Source: JBLMYQ01 sp050260055 (GTDB lineage: Bacteria; Bacillota; Clostridia; Acetivibrionales; UBA4821). Taken from it: a DNA stretch of 64,000 bases. A model generated the notes under the pieces. The model was not told the origin of the DNA and searched no databases. It saw only the letters and a list, made by a program, of their open reading frames with translations. The translations under genes were made by a program, and so were the position numbers. Positions 32,627 to 41,206 of this stretch are shown in pieces (the stretch's first letter is position 1; every line of letters begins with the position of its first letter). The stretch covers positions 124,001-188,000 of the forward strand of contig JBLNBO010000022.1 in the NCBI GenBank assembly GCA_050260055.1. The letters are read 5' to 3'.

Positions 32627-33652
32627 ATGATTATTGTTATGAAACCTTGTTCAACTGATGAGCAGGTTGATGAAATTGTCAAGGTTCTTAAATCTATAGG
32701 TTTAGGTGCACATATATCAAAAGGCGATATGATTACTATCATCGGAGTAATTGGTGATAAGAAGCTTTTAAGTGAAGTGCCTCTTGATTTAATGCCAGGG
32801 GTTGATAAGCTTGTTCCTATAGTTGAAGCCTACAAGCTGGTAAGTAAAAGTTTTAAGCCTGAGTCTTCAGTAATTGATGTCAAGGGTGTTAAAATAGGTG
32901 GAAAAGAAATTGTTATTATGGCAGGTCCTTGTGCAGTTGAGAGTGAAGAGCAAATTCATGCAGCTGCAAAAGCTGTGAAAAAATCAGGAGCCAAGTTTTT
33001 AAGAGGAGGCTCATTTAAGCCTAGAACATCTCCTTATGCTTTTCAAGGACTTGAAGAAGACGGCCTGAAAATGATATATGATGCAGCCAAGGAAAATGAT
33101 CTGCTTATTGTAAGTGAAGTTATCAGCGAGAAAACTCTTGAGATTTCGGATAAGTATGTTGATGTTTTCCAGATTGGGGCTAGAAATGTGCAGAATTTTC
33201 AGCTTTTAAAGGAAGTTGGAAAGTCAGGCAAACCAGTTGTACTTAAAAGAGGACCGGCTTCGACAATAGAAGAATGGCTTAATGCTGCAGAGTATATTGT
33301 TAGTGAAGGCAATAATAATGTAATTTTATGTGAACGAGGAATAAGAACATTTGAAACGGCCACAAGAAATACTTTAGATATAAGTGCAATACCTGTTGTT
33401 AAAAAACAGAGCCATCTACCTATAATTGTTGACCCGAGTCATGCTGCAGGAAAGGTTCATTACGTTCTTCCACTTGCCAAAGCAGCAATAGCAGCTGGCG
33501 CAGATGGCCTTATTGTTGAGGTTCATCCTGACCCAAGACATGCACTTTCAGATGCAGCACAGCAGTTAACGCCTTCTTTGTTTGATTTATTATGCCAGGA
33601 TATTAGCAAAATGGCACCAATACTAGAGAGAGAATTTAAATATGGAATGTAA
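32627..33652 (+). CDS. aroF: 3-deoxy-7-phosphoheptulonate synthase (DAHP synthase)
   Basis: 341 residues, first step of the shikimate pathway (PEP + erythrose 4-phosphate). The N-terminal 70 residues form the ferredoxin-like regulatory domain of type I-beta enzymes; the barrel shows AGPCAVESEEQI, GGSFKPRTSPYAFQG, IGARNVQNF, KRGPAST and VDPSHAAGK. TAGGAGA precedes the ATG. It overlaps tyrA by 11 bases. The regulatory domain suggests feedback by an aromatic amino acid. Confidence 0.95.
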   Translation: MIIVMKPCSTDEQVDEIVKVLKSIGLGAHISKGDMITIIGVIGDKKLLSEVPLDLMPGVDKLVPIVEAYKLVSKSFKPESSVIDVKGVKIGGKEIVIMAGPCAVESEEQIHAAAKAVKKSGAKFLRGGSFKPRTSPYAFQGLEEDGLKMIYDAAKENDLLIVSEVISEKTLEISDKYVDVFQIGARNVQNFQLLKEVGKSGKPVVLKRGPASTIEEWLNAAEYIVSEGNNNVILCERGIRTFETATRNTLDISAIPVVKKQSHLPIIVDPSHAAGKVHYVLPLAKAAIAAGADGLIVEVHPDPRHALSDAAQQLTPSLFDLLCQDISKMAPILEREFKYGM

Positions 33653-34739
33653 AACAATTTCTATTGTTGGATTAGGTTTAATAGGAGGTTCACTGGCAAA
33701 GGCAATTCGCAAGGTTTTGTCTGTGAAGACCATTATTGGTATTGATACTGATGAAAGAATTCTTGAAGCAGCTTTGTCACAAGGAGTTCTTGACAAGGTT
33801 TCAAGGGAAATTGATAATACTATAGGAGATTCAGATATAGTATTTGTATGTACACCAGTAAATAAAATTTCGGAATGTGTAAAAGAATTAAATAAATTTG
33901 TTAAAAAAGATTGCATAATTACCGATACCGGAAGTATAAAAGGTAACATAGTTAATGAAATTGAAAAACTAAACGGAGATTTCGTTTTCGTAGGCGGGCA
34001 TCCAATGTGCGGGTCTGAAAAAGTGGGGTTTGAAGCAAGCAGGAGCCATTTATTCGAAAATGCATATTATATTTTAACACAATCCAAGCACACAACAGAT
34101 TCTGCCGTAAAAGTACTGGAAGAAATTATAATTGAAATTGGGGCAATTCCTGTTATTATTGATAATAAGGAACACGACTTGGTCACTGGCACAATCAGTC
34201 ATTTTCCCCACGTAATTTCTGCAGCAATTGTTAACACTGTAAATAAATTAGATGGAAAAGAAAATCATATGAGGACTTTAGCAGCTGGGGGATTCAAAGA
34301 TATAACCAGGATTTCTTCTTCCAATCCTGAAATGTGGAAGAATATTGTGATTAGAAATAAAGACAATGTTGACAAAATATTAGATAATTTCGTTGAATTA
34401 GTAAACGAGTTCAGGTCTTGGCTAAAAAATAATGATGCCGGCTCAATATATAAATACTTTGAATCTGCAAAGGAATATAGGGATACATTTTCTTCAGGGA
34501 ATATTGGATTGATTAATCCGTTAAATGATATTACAGTTGATGTGAAAGATAAGCCAGGTGAAATTGGAAAAATTGCAACACTCTTGGGCGAAAGCAATAT
34601 TAATATTAAGAATATTAATGTTATAAACAGCAGAGAGAATGAACAAGGGTGTTTGAAAATTAACCTGTCGGATGCAGATAGTACCGCAAGGGCATGTTCT
34701 GTTTTGAGAGAGAATGGCTATAACGTTTATAAAGTATAA
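33642..34739 (+). CDS. tyrA: prephenate dehydrogenase with ACT domain
   Basis: 365 residues. Oxidative decarboxylation of prephenate to 4-hydroxyphenylpyruvate for tyrosine. The Rossmann motif GLGLIGGSLAKAI is at residues 9-21; GGHPMCGSEKVGFEAS and THD-like HDLVTGTISHFPHV follow. The C-terminal ACT domain (about 290-365, VDVKDKPGEIGKIATLLGES) should sense tyrosine or a related effector. The start lies inside aroF, so translation is coupled. Confidence 0.94.
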   Translation: MECKTISIVGLGLIGGSLAKAIRKVLSVKTIIGIDTDERILEAALSQGVLDKVSREIDNTIGDSDIVFVCTPVNKISECVKELNKFVKKDCIITDTGSIKGNIVNEIEKLNGDFVFVGGHPMCGSEKVGFEASRSHLFENAYYILTQSKHTTDSAVKVLEEIIIEIGAIPVIIDNKEHDLVTGTISHFPHVISAAIVNTVNKLDGKENHMRTLAAGGFKDITRISSSNPEMWKNIVIRNKDNVDKILDNFVELVNEFRSWLKNNDAGSIYKYFESAKEYRDTFSSGNIGLINPLNDITVDVKDKPGEIGKIATLLGESNINIKNINVINSRENEQGCLKINLSDADSTARACSVLRENGYNVYKV

Positions 34740-34799
34740 AAATTATAATATTAGATTCTTTTTGTTTATTTTCAGAGAAAAAAGAGGGGGAGACTTGAA

Positions 34800-36074
34800 A
34801 TGGTCGTAGAACAAAAAAATGTTGTCAAGGGAGAATTGTATGTTCCTGGTGACAAATCAATTTCTCACAGGGCAATAATGGTTGGAGCTCTTGCAGAAGG
34901 CATATCTGAGATTGATGGATTTTTACTGAATGAGGATTGCTTAGCTACAATTGAATGCTTCCGAAAAATGCAGGTAGGAATCGAAATTCTTCCTAAAAAC
35001 CGTGTTAAGGTTTATGGAAGAGGAATAAATGGGCTAAAACCATACTTGCATCCTTTAGATACCGGAAACTCAGGAACAACAATACGATTGATGCTGGGAA
35101 TTATGGCCGGGCAGAAGTTCAATTCAGTATTAACTGGAGATGATAGAGCTCACAAGAGACCAATGGGTAAAGTAGTTAAGCATCTTAGAACTATGGGAGC
35201 GAATATTATAGGTAAGGAAGATGGAAATTATGTTCCATTTCTAATTAACACCAGTCATCTTACAGGAGCGACATTTGACTTCCCCAATTCAGGAACCCAA
35301 GTTAAGTCTACCCTATTATTTGCAAGTCTTTTTGCAGAAGGTGAAACAGTAATCAATGAAAGAATAAAATCTAGAGACCATACTGAGAGAATGCTGAATG
35401 TATTCGGAGCAAATATCAAAGTTGATGGAAATACCGTCAGAAGCAATGCAGTTCCAGAGTTGTTTGCACAGAAAGTATATATACCTGGAGATGTATCTTG
35501 TGCAATTTATTTCTTAGCTGCAGGTCTTTTGATTCCTAACTCAGAAATATTAGTCAGAGATGTTGGAATAAATGAAACCCGAATGGCAATCTTTGATGTG
35601 TTGAAAAGAATGGGTGCAAACATTGAGATTTCTAATATAAGAACAATAGATAACGCGACTATTGGTGATATTTGTGCAAAATATTCTGATTTGCAGGGTG
35701 TTACAGTAGAGCCGGATGATGTAGCAAGGATGATAGATGAAGTACCAATAATGGCGCTGATAGCTGCCAAGGCAAATGGTACTACAGTATTAAAAGAAGC
35801 GCCAGAGATTATGCAAAAAGAAACCAACAGGATAAAGGCAGTATCGCTTGAACTTTCAAAGATGGGTGCTAAGATCACTGAAACACCAGAAGGAATAATA
35901 ATTGAAGGCGGAAAGAACCTTAAAGGAACAGTAGTTGAAAGTTATAATGATGAAAGAATAGCAATGGCTCTTGCAATAGCTGGTTTAACGTCCGAAGGAG
36001 AAACAATGATTAGAAGGCCGCAGTGCGTTGACGTTGCTTTCCCTGAGTTTTTTGACATACTATATAGATTATAG
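34800..36074 (+). CDS. aroA: 3-phosphoshikimate 1-carboxyvinyltransferase (EPSP synthase)
   Basis: 424 residues. Adds enolpyruvyl from PEP to shikimate 3-phosphate. Family motifs: GDKSISHRAIMVGALAEG (residues 18-35), LDTGNSGTTIRLM, DDRAHKRPMGKV-type loop (TGDDRAHKRPMGKVVKHLRT), GDVSCAIYFLAAGLL and YNDERIAMALAIAGL. The conserved Lys, Arg and Asp positions look intact. 60 bases after tyrA, third gene of the aromatic operon, with a terminator behind it. Confidence 0.96.
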   Translation: MVVEQKNVVKGELYVPGDKSISHRAIMVGALAEGISEIDGFLLNEDCLATIECFRKMQVGIEILPKNRVKVYGRGINGLKPYLHPLDTGNSGTTIRLMLGIMAGQKFNSVLTGDDRAHKRPMGKVVKHLRTMGANIIGKEDGNYVPFLINTSHLTGATFDFPNSGTQVKSTLLFASLFAEGETVINERIKSRDHTERMLNVFGANIKVDGNTVRSNAVPELFAQKVYIPGDVSCAIYFLAAGLLIPNSEILVRDVGINETRMAIFDVLKRMGANIEISNIRTIDNATIGDICAKYSDLQGVTVEPDDVARMIDEVPIMALIAAKANGTTVLKEAPEIMQKETNRIKAVSLELSKMGAKITETPEGIIIEGGKNLKGTVVESYNDERIAMALAIAGLTSEGETMIRRPQCVDVAFPEFFDILYRL

Positions 36075-36100
36075 AAGAAGCTGAAAGGCTTCTTTTTTTT
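36074..36100 (+). terminator. terminator of the aro operon
   Basis: Stem AGAAGC / GCTTCT (extended by A-T) with a TGAAAG loop and eight T. Overlaps the last base of aroA. Confidence 0.85.
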
Positions 36101-36474
36101 GGGTATTTCCATATACAAGATGTACGAATCTGAGGTAAGTTTTATCAATCCGGTTTATGGAGATTAACCCAGATTTATATGGATTGATAAATAGTAATTA
36201 AGCTAATATAATCATGTTTGGTGTTAAGCCCTATATCCAAAACTTATTTGCATGCCAGGATGGGATTTGGAAAAAAATAATTAAAATTTCCGGACTTCCC
36301 TGTTATAAATATTTAACTTGGGGTATAATGGCTATGGAGTTTTATTAAATATTCATTAAATTATGAATAAGTTTTATATAATCAGCATAAAAGGTCTTGT
36401 CTGATATTTATTGTATGAATTATTTTATTGGTTTTAAATTTCTAAATTATTAATCAAAGTAAGGGAGGTATACT
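36101..36474. other. 374-base gap before hydC, with two inverted repeats
   Basis: No coding frame. A perfect 11-bp inverted repeat (TTTATCAATCC at 36141-36151, GGATTGATAAA at 36181-36191) encloses an inner GGTT/AACC pair. A smaller one, TATTCAT / ATGAATA at 36350-36369, lies near candidate -10 boxes (TATAAT at 36324 and 36377). I see no clear Rex operator. Confidence 0.5.
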
Positions 36475-36972
36475 ATGTGTAATTGTGGATGCTGCTGCGA
36501 CAGTGAAAATGACGTTGAAGTAAAAAAGATAGGCAAAATTAAGGAAGTTATAAACAAATATAAAGATACCAAGGGTGCATTGATTCCTATTCTTCATGAG
36601 GTACAGGAGATTTATGGCTATCTACCTTTAAAGGTCCAAAAAATCATTTCTGAAGAATTGAATGTTCCATTGGCTGAAATTTATGGAGTAGTAACCTTTT
36701 ATTCAAACTTTATAACTAGCCCTAAAGGGCAATATAAAATTCAAGTATGTCTAGGTACTGCATGTTATGTTAAGGGTTCAGGAAAGATAATTGAAAAGGT
36801 TAGCGAAGTACTAGGAATTGATGTAGGAAAAAGCACTAAAGACGGCAAGTTTTCTCTTGATGCTGTTAGATGCATAGGTGCTTGTGGTCTTGCTCCTGTA
36901 ATGATGATAAATGATGATGTTTACGGTCAGCTTACAACCGACAAGATAGAAGGAATACTGAAAAAGTACTAA
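36475..36972 (+). CDS. hydC: electron-bifurcating hydrogenase gamma subunit (NuoE-like)
   Basis: 165 residues. Thioredoxin-fold [2Fe-2S] protein: the four ligands are in CLGTAC (two, with C-x4-C spacing) and CIGAC further on, about residues 99-145. Helical N-terminal part with IPILHEVQEIYGYLPLKVQK. It passes electrons within the HydABC complex. An odd feature is the start MCNCGCCCDS, with five Cys in the first eight residues, outside the usual family. GGGAGG precedes the ATG. Confidence 0.9.
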   Translation: MCNCGCCCDSENDVEVKKIGKIKEVINKYKDTKGALIPILHEVQEIYGYLPLKVQKIISEELNVPLAEIYGVVTFYSNFITSPKGQYKIQVCLGTACYVKGSGKIIEKVSEVLGIDVGKSTKDGKFSLDAVRCIGACGLAPVMMINDDVYGQLTTDKIEGILKKY

Positions 36973-37005
36973 TACCAGAATTCATAGGACAGAATAAAAC
37001 GATTT

Positions 37006-37068
37006 TAACTATCAACTGGCTCTCTAACTGAATATTAGAAGCCATTATCCATGCTACTAGCCACTTGA
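37006..37068. repeat. heptamer array, hydC-hydB gap
   Basis: Nine units in phase, from TAACTAT and CAACTGG to TACTAGC and CACTTGA, more degenerate than the ribosomal arrays. An adjoining palindrome GATTTCAAAGAAATC at 37067-37081 and a GC-richer stretch with GCGGTGG at about 37155 fill the rest of the 224-base gap. Confidence 0.5.
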
Positions 37069-37196
37069 TTTCAAAGAAATCTTAGTGATAGTGTATATCC
37101 TTAAAGGATTGGACTTAGCGCCGCTTAACATCTATGAATGACTGGAAGGAATAGCGGTGGTAGTCGTCGGAGCTAACTTACAATGGGGGTGTTTAA

Positions 37197-39062
37197 ATGA
37201 AAACAATCCAGGAATTAAATAAAATCAGGGAAGAAACCCTGAAAAAGATAAAAGCAGGTGGCGAAAACAAGACAACCAGAATCGTGGTAGGTATGGCGAC
37301 CTGTGGTATTGCTGCCGGAGCGAAACCTGTTCTTGAAGCCTTCGAAAATGAAGTAAAGAGCAGAGGAATGAATAACGTTGAAATTAAGCAGAGCGGATGT
37401 ATAGGTGTATGCAGACTCGAGCCAATCGTTGAGATTTACGAGCCGGGCAAAGAAAAGGTAACCTATGTAAAGATGACGCCGGAGAAGGCAAGAAAGGTTA
37501 TTGAAGACCACCTTGTCAGAGGTACAATTTGTAATGATTGTACAGTTGGTGGTAAGGAAGCAGAAAATATTGAAGAGCTTAAATCAATAAATGATGCTTA
37601 TTACTTTAAGAAGCAGTTGAGAATTGCATTGAAGAACTGCGGAATCATAGACCCTGAAAATATAGATGAATATCTGGCGATGGATGGATACAAAGCAATC
37701 GAAAAGGTATTGAATGAATATACGCCTGCTGAAGTTATTGATATAGTTAAAAGATCTGGTCTCAGAGGCCGTGGAGGAGCAGGTTTCCCGACAGGTATGA
37801 AATGGGATTTTGCTTTTAAGGCTCAAGGAGATCAGAAGTATGTATGCTGTAATGCAGACGAAGGAGACCCAGGTGCCTTTATGGACAGAAGTGTTCTTGA
37901 AGGTGATCCTCATGCAGTTATTGAGGCTATGGCTATTGCAGGATATGCAATTGGCTCCAACCAGGGGTATATTTATGTGAGAGCAGAGTATCCTATAGCT
38001 GTAAAGAGATTGGGAATTGCTATAAAACAAGCCAAGGAATATGGGCTTCTTGGAAAAAATATTTTAGGAAAGAATTTTGATTTTGACCTTGAACTCAGAC
38101 TTGGAGCCGGAGCATTTGTCTGCGGTGAAGAAACAGCTTTGATGACATCCATTGAGGGAAAAAGAGGAGAGCCAAGGCCAAGACCGCCTTTCCCGGCAAA
38201 CAAAGGATTATGGCAAAAGCCAACAATACTGAATAACGTTGAAACTTATGCAAATGTTGCTCAGATAATATTAAAGGGGCCTGAGTGGTTTTCTAGTATC
38301 GGAACTGAAAAGAGTAAGGGAACCAAGGTTTTTGCAGTAGGAGGAAAAATCAATAACACAGGCCTGGTTGAAGTTCCTATGGGTACAACATTAAGGGAAA
38401 TTCTTTATGATATAGGTGGAGGAATTCCAGAAGGCAAGAAATTTAAAGCTGCCCAGACAGGAGGACCTTCAGGTGGATGTATACCTTCTGAATGTCTTGA
38501 TATTCCAATAGATTATGAGACCCTGATTCAAATTGGTTCAATGATGGGTTCAGGGGCATTAATTGTAATGGATGAAGACAACTGTATGGTTGATATAGCA
38601 AAATTCTTCTTAGGATTTACGGTTGATGAATCCTGCGGTAAGTGCCCTCCGTGCAGAATCGGTACAAAAAGGATGTGGGAAATCCTTGATAAGATAACAT
38701 CAGGGAATGGTGAAGAAGGAGATATTGAGAAACTTGAAAACCTTGCAAAGAGCATAAAGATATCTGCGTTTTGTGGATTGGGGCAGACTGCACCAAACCC
38801 AATCCTCAGCACTATTAGGTACTTTAGAGATGAGTATGAAGCTCATATCAAGGAGAAGAGATGCCCCGCCGGTGTATGTAAAGCGCTTCTTGGTTACAAG
38901 GTTGGTGTTGATAAATGCAAAAGCTGCGGAATATGTGCAAAGAACTGCCCTGTAAGTGCAATATCAGGTGAAAAGGGCAAGCCATATGAAATTGACCCTG
39001 CAAAATGTATTAAATGCGGTGCATGCGAAACAAAATGCCCGTTTAAGGCGATAAGTAAGTAG
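37197..39062 (+). CDS. hydB: electron-bifurcating hydrogenase beta subunit (NuoF-like)
   Basis: 621 residues. N-terminal thioredoxin-like [2Fe-2S] domain (about 25-120, with CGIAAGAK and GCIGVC), NuoF core (about 150-540) holding FMN and NADH sites (GLRGRGGAGFPTGMKW, NADEGDPGAFMDR) and the [4Fe-4S] motif SCGKCPPCR, and a C-terminal two-cluster ferredoxin domain (CKSCGICAKNCP, CIKCGACETKCP). Oxidises or reduces NAD(H) in the complex. AATGGGGGTG precedes the ATG. Confidence 0.94.
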   Translation: MKTIQELNKIREETLKKIKAGGENKTTRIVVGMATCGIAAGAKPVLEAFENEVKSRGMNNVEIKQSGCIGVCRLEPIVEIYEPGKEKVTYVKMTPEKARKVIEDHLVRGTICNDCTVGGKEAENIEELKSINDAYYFKKQLRIALKNCGIIDPENIDEYLAMDGYKAIEKVLNEYTPAEVIDIVKRSGLRGRGGAGFPTGMKWDFAFKAQGDQKYVCCNADEGDPGAFMDRSVLEGDPHAVIEAMAIAGYAIGSNQGYIYVRAEYPIAVKRLGIAIKQAKEYGLLGKNILGKNFDFDLELRLGAGAFVCGEETALMTSIEGKRGEPRPRPPFPANKGLWQKPTILNNVETYANVAQIILKGPEWFSSIGTEKSKGTKVFAVGGKINNTGLVEVPMGTTLREILYDIGGGIPEGKKFKAAQTGGPSGGCIPSECLDIPIDYETLIQIGSMMGSGALIVMDEDNCMVDIAKFFLGFTVDESCGKCPPCRIGTKRMWEILDKITSGNGEEGDIEKLENLAKSIKISAFCGLGQTAPNPILSTIRYFRDEYEAHIKEKRCPAGVCKALLGYKVGVDKCKSCGICAKNCPVSAISGEKGKPYEIDPAKCIKCGACETKCPFKAISK

Positions 39063-39096
39063 TGTAAAGTGTAAAATGTAAAGTTTAAAGTTAAAG
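39062..39096. repeat. heptamer array, hydB-hydA gap
   Basis: Five units starting at the last base of the hydB stop codon: GTGTAAA, GTGTAAA, ATGTAAA, GTTTAAA, GTTAAAG. The cleanest of the arrays. Confidence 0.78.
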
Positions 39097-39115
39097 GATA
39101 AATAATGAATAAAAA

Positions 39116-39232
39116 GGAACGTCAGAAGCGAGCAGTACAAGGCGCACAAGGCGAAAAGCACGGAGCATATATCTAATATGTGAGTACTTTGAAACGAAGT
39201 GCAACGCAGTAATGCGATGGTTATCACGTTCC
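39116..39232. repeat. GC-richer element with 7-bp terminal inverted repeats
   Basis: GGAACGT at 39116-39122 is mirrored by ACGTTCC at 39226-39232. Inside are a direct repeat (ACAAGGCG twice, nine bases apart) and partly complementary arms. Size about 117 bases, no coding capacity; it could be a small REP- or MITE-like element. Confidence 0.45.
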
Positions 39233-39258
39233 GTAACCTATAGAAAGGTGTGAAAGAT

Positions 39259-41010
39259 ATGGAAGATATGGTGAATATAATAATAGATGGTCAAAGTATG
39301 CAGGTGCCGAAAACATATTCGGTTCTTGATGCAGCTAGGGAAGCCAATATTGATATACCAACCTTGTGTTATCTGAAAGGCGTTAACGAAATAGGCGCAT
39401 GTAGAATGTGCGTAGTAGAAATAAAAGGAGCGAGAGGGCTTCAGGCGGCTTGTGTTTATCCTGTATCTGAAGGCCTTGAGATTAAGACAAATACTCCAGC
39501 CGTTAGAGAATCAAGGAAAGTAACTCTTGAGCTTATTCTTTCAAATCATGATAGACAATGCTTAACATGCGTTAGAAATAGAAATTGCGAACTTCAGAAA
39601 CTATCTGATCAGTTGAATATTCAAGAGATAAGATATGAAGGCGGTATGAAAAAACGCCCTCTTGATAATTTTTCACCGTCAATAGTTAGAGACCCGAATA
39701 AATGTATTTTATGCCGTAGGTGTGTAAACGTATGTAAAAATGTTCAAACAGTAGGAGTTATTGATACTGTTGAAAGAGGATTCGACACAATAGTATCGCC
39801 TGCTTTTGAAAAACATATGGATGAAGTTCCATGTGTAATGTGCGGGCAATGTATTGTTGCATGTCCGGTTGGAGCTTTAAGGGAAAAAGATGATACCCAA
39901 AAGGTATGGGATGCATTAGCAAATTCTGATTTGCATGTTGTTGTCCAAACAGCTCCAGCGGTTAGGGTAGCATTAGGAGAAGAATTCGAAATGCCGGTTG
40001 GAACAAGTGTAACTGGCAAAATGGTTGCTGGACTTAAAAGACTTGGTTTTGCCAAGGTGTTTGATACTGATACAGCGGCAGACCTTACAATAATGGAAGA
40101 AGGAACAGAACTGATTCAAAGGATAACAGAAGGAGGAAAGCTTCCGCTAATTACTTCATGCAGCCCTGGCTGGATAAAATTTGCCGAGCATAATTATCCT
40201 GATTTATTAGAAAATCTTTCAACCTGTAAGTCGCCGCATGAGATGTTTGGTGCTTTGCTTAAATCATATTATGCACAGAAAGCTGGCGTTGACCCAGCCA
40301 AGGTATTTGTAGTTTCTATTATGCCTTGTACTGCTAAAAAATTCGAAGCAAGAAGGCCAGAGCTTTCAGCAACAGGCTTTAAAGATGTCGATGTTGTGCT
40401 TACAACTAGAGAGCTTGCAAGAATGCTAAAAGAATCAGGAATTGATTTGAAGACACTTTCGGATGAGAAGTTTGATGATCCTATGGGAGAAGCAACTGGT
40501 GCAGCAGTAATCTTTGGAGCAACTGGCGGTGTTATGGAAGCAGCGCTGAGAACGGTTGCAGAGATTCTTACCGGAAAGCCTTCTGAAAATATAGAATATG
40601 AAGCGGTTAGAGGTACGGAAGGAGTCAAAGAAGCTGAAATACAAATTGGTGATTTAAAATTGAAGGCAGCTGTTGCTCATGGACTTGGCAATGCAAGAAA
40701 GCTAATGGACAAAATACGAAATGGTGAAGGGAACTATCATTTTATTGAGGTAATGGCTTGCCCAGGTGGATGCGTAACGGGAGGCGGTCAGCCGATTCGT
40801 TCATCCAAAGACCTTGCAAAGATGAATCTTAAAGAAGAAAGGGCAAAAGCAATTTATGCAGAGGATAAAAGTCTTCCTTTAAGAAAATCTCATGAGAATC
40901 CTGCGGTTAAGAAGCTGTATGAGGAATTCTTGGGTGAACCCGGAGGCCATAAGGCCCATGAACTTCTGCATACACATTATCAGGGAAGAGAAAACTATCC
41001 AGAAGAATAA
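39259..41010 (+). CDS. hydA: [FeFe] hydrogenase catalytic subunit
   Basis: 583 residues from ATG 39259, after AAAGGTG; GTG 39250 overlaps that site. N-terminal [2Fe-2S] domain (CYLKG.., CRMC), His/Cys cluster (HDRQCLTCVRNRNC), two [4Fe-4S] (CILCRRCVNVC, CVMCGQCIVACP), then the H-cluster domain with TSCSPGWIKF, MPCTAKKFE and MACPGGCVTGGGQP, all Cys present. Makes H2 from NADH and reduced ferredoxin together with hydBC. Strong terminator follows. Confidence 0.95.
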   Translation: MEDMVNIIIDGQSMQVPKTYSVLDAAREANIDIPTLCYLKGVNEIGACRMCVVEIKGARGLQAACVYPVSEGLEIKTNTPAVRESRKVTLELILSNHDRQCLTCVRNRNCELQKLSDQLNIQEIRYEGGMKKRPLDNFSPSIVRDPNKCILCRRCVNVCKNVQTVGVIDTVERGFDTIVSPAFEKHMDEVPCVMCGQCIVACPVGALREKDDTQKVWDALANSDLHVVVQTAPAVRVALGEEFEMPVGTSVTGKMVAGLKRLGFAKVFDTDTAADLTIMEEGTELIQRITEGGKLPLITSCSPGWIKFAEHNYPDLLENLSTCKSPHEMFGALLKSYYAQKAGVDPAKVFVVSIMPCTAKKFEARRPELSATGFKDVDVVLTTRELARMLKESGIDLKTLSDEKFDDPMGEATGAAVIFGATGGVMEAALRTVAEILTGKPSENIEYEAVRGTEGVKEAEIQIGDLKLKAAVAHGLGNARKLMDKIRNGEGNYHFIEVMACPGGCVTGGGQPIRSSKDLAKMNLKEERAKAIYAEDKSLPLRKSHENPAVKKLYEEFLGEPGGHKAHELLHTHYQGRENYPEE

Positions 41011-41021
41011 ATTATTCATTT

Positions 41022-41051
41022 AAGCCCCTCTCTTAAAGAGAGGGGCTTTTT
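41022..41051 (+). terminator. terminator of the hyd operon
   Basis: Stem AAGCCCCTCTC / GAGAGGGGCTT with an A/T loop and TTTTT. Confidence 0.93.
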
Positions 41052-41099
41052 GTACATGTTGCACAAAACCCGGGCAGTAATTTTTGTTTATATTGGCAA

Positions 41100-41129
41100 A
41101 TGACAAGGCATGGAAGAATATGATATAAT
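41100..41129 (+). promoter_or_regulatory. candidate promoter of the 544-residue orphan
   Basis: ATGACA at 41100-41105, an 18-base spacer and TATAAT at 41124-41129, 77 bases before the start codon. Confidence 0.5.
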
Positions 41130-41206
41130 TTTTATATATGATGCTAAAAGTAAAAATGGCATGAAAGGAGATGCCTTTTAGCACAAAATAAAGGCAGGGA
41201 AATAAA

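Noticed and set aside
36101..36474. Rex operator before the hydrogenase genes
   Set aside because: No TTGTTAA or TTGTGAA palindrome; the two inverted repeats there have different sequences.
37100..37190. Remnant of an insertion sequence in the hydC-hydB gap
   Set aside because: A GC-richer stretch with weak inverted repeats is present, but no transposase similarity or target duplication could be seen.
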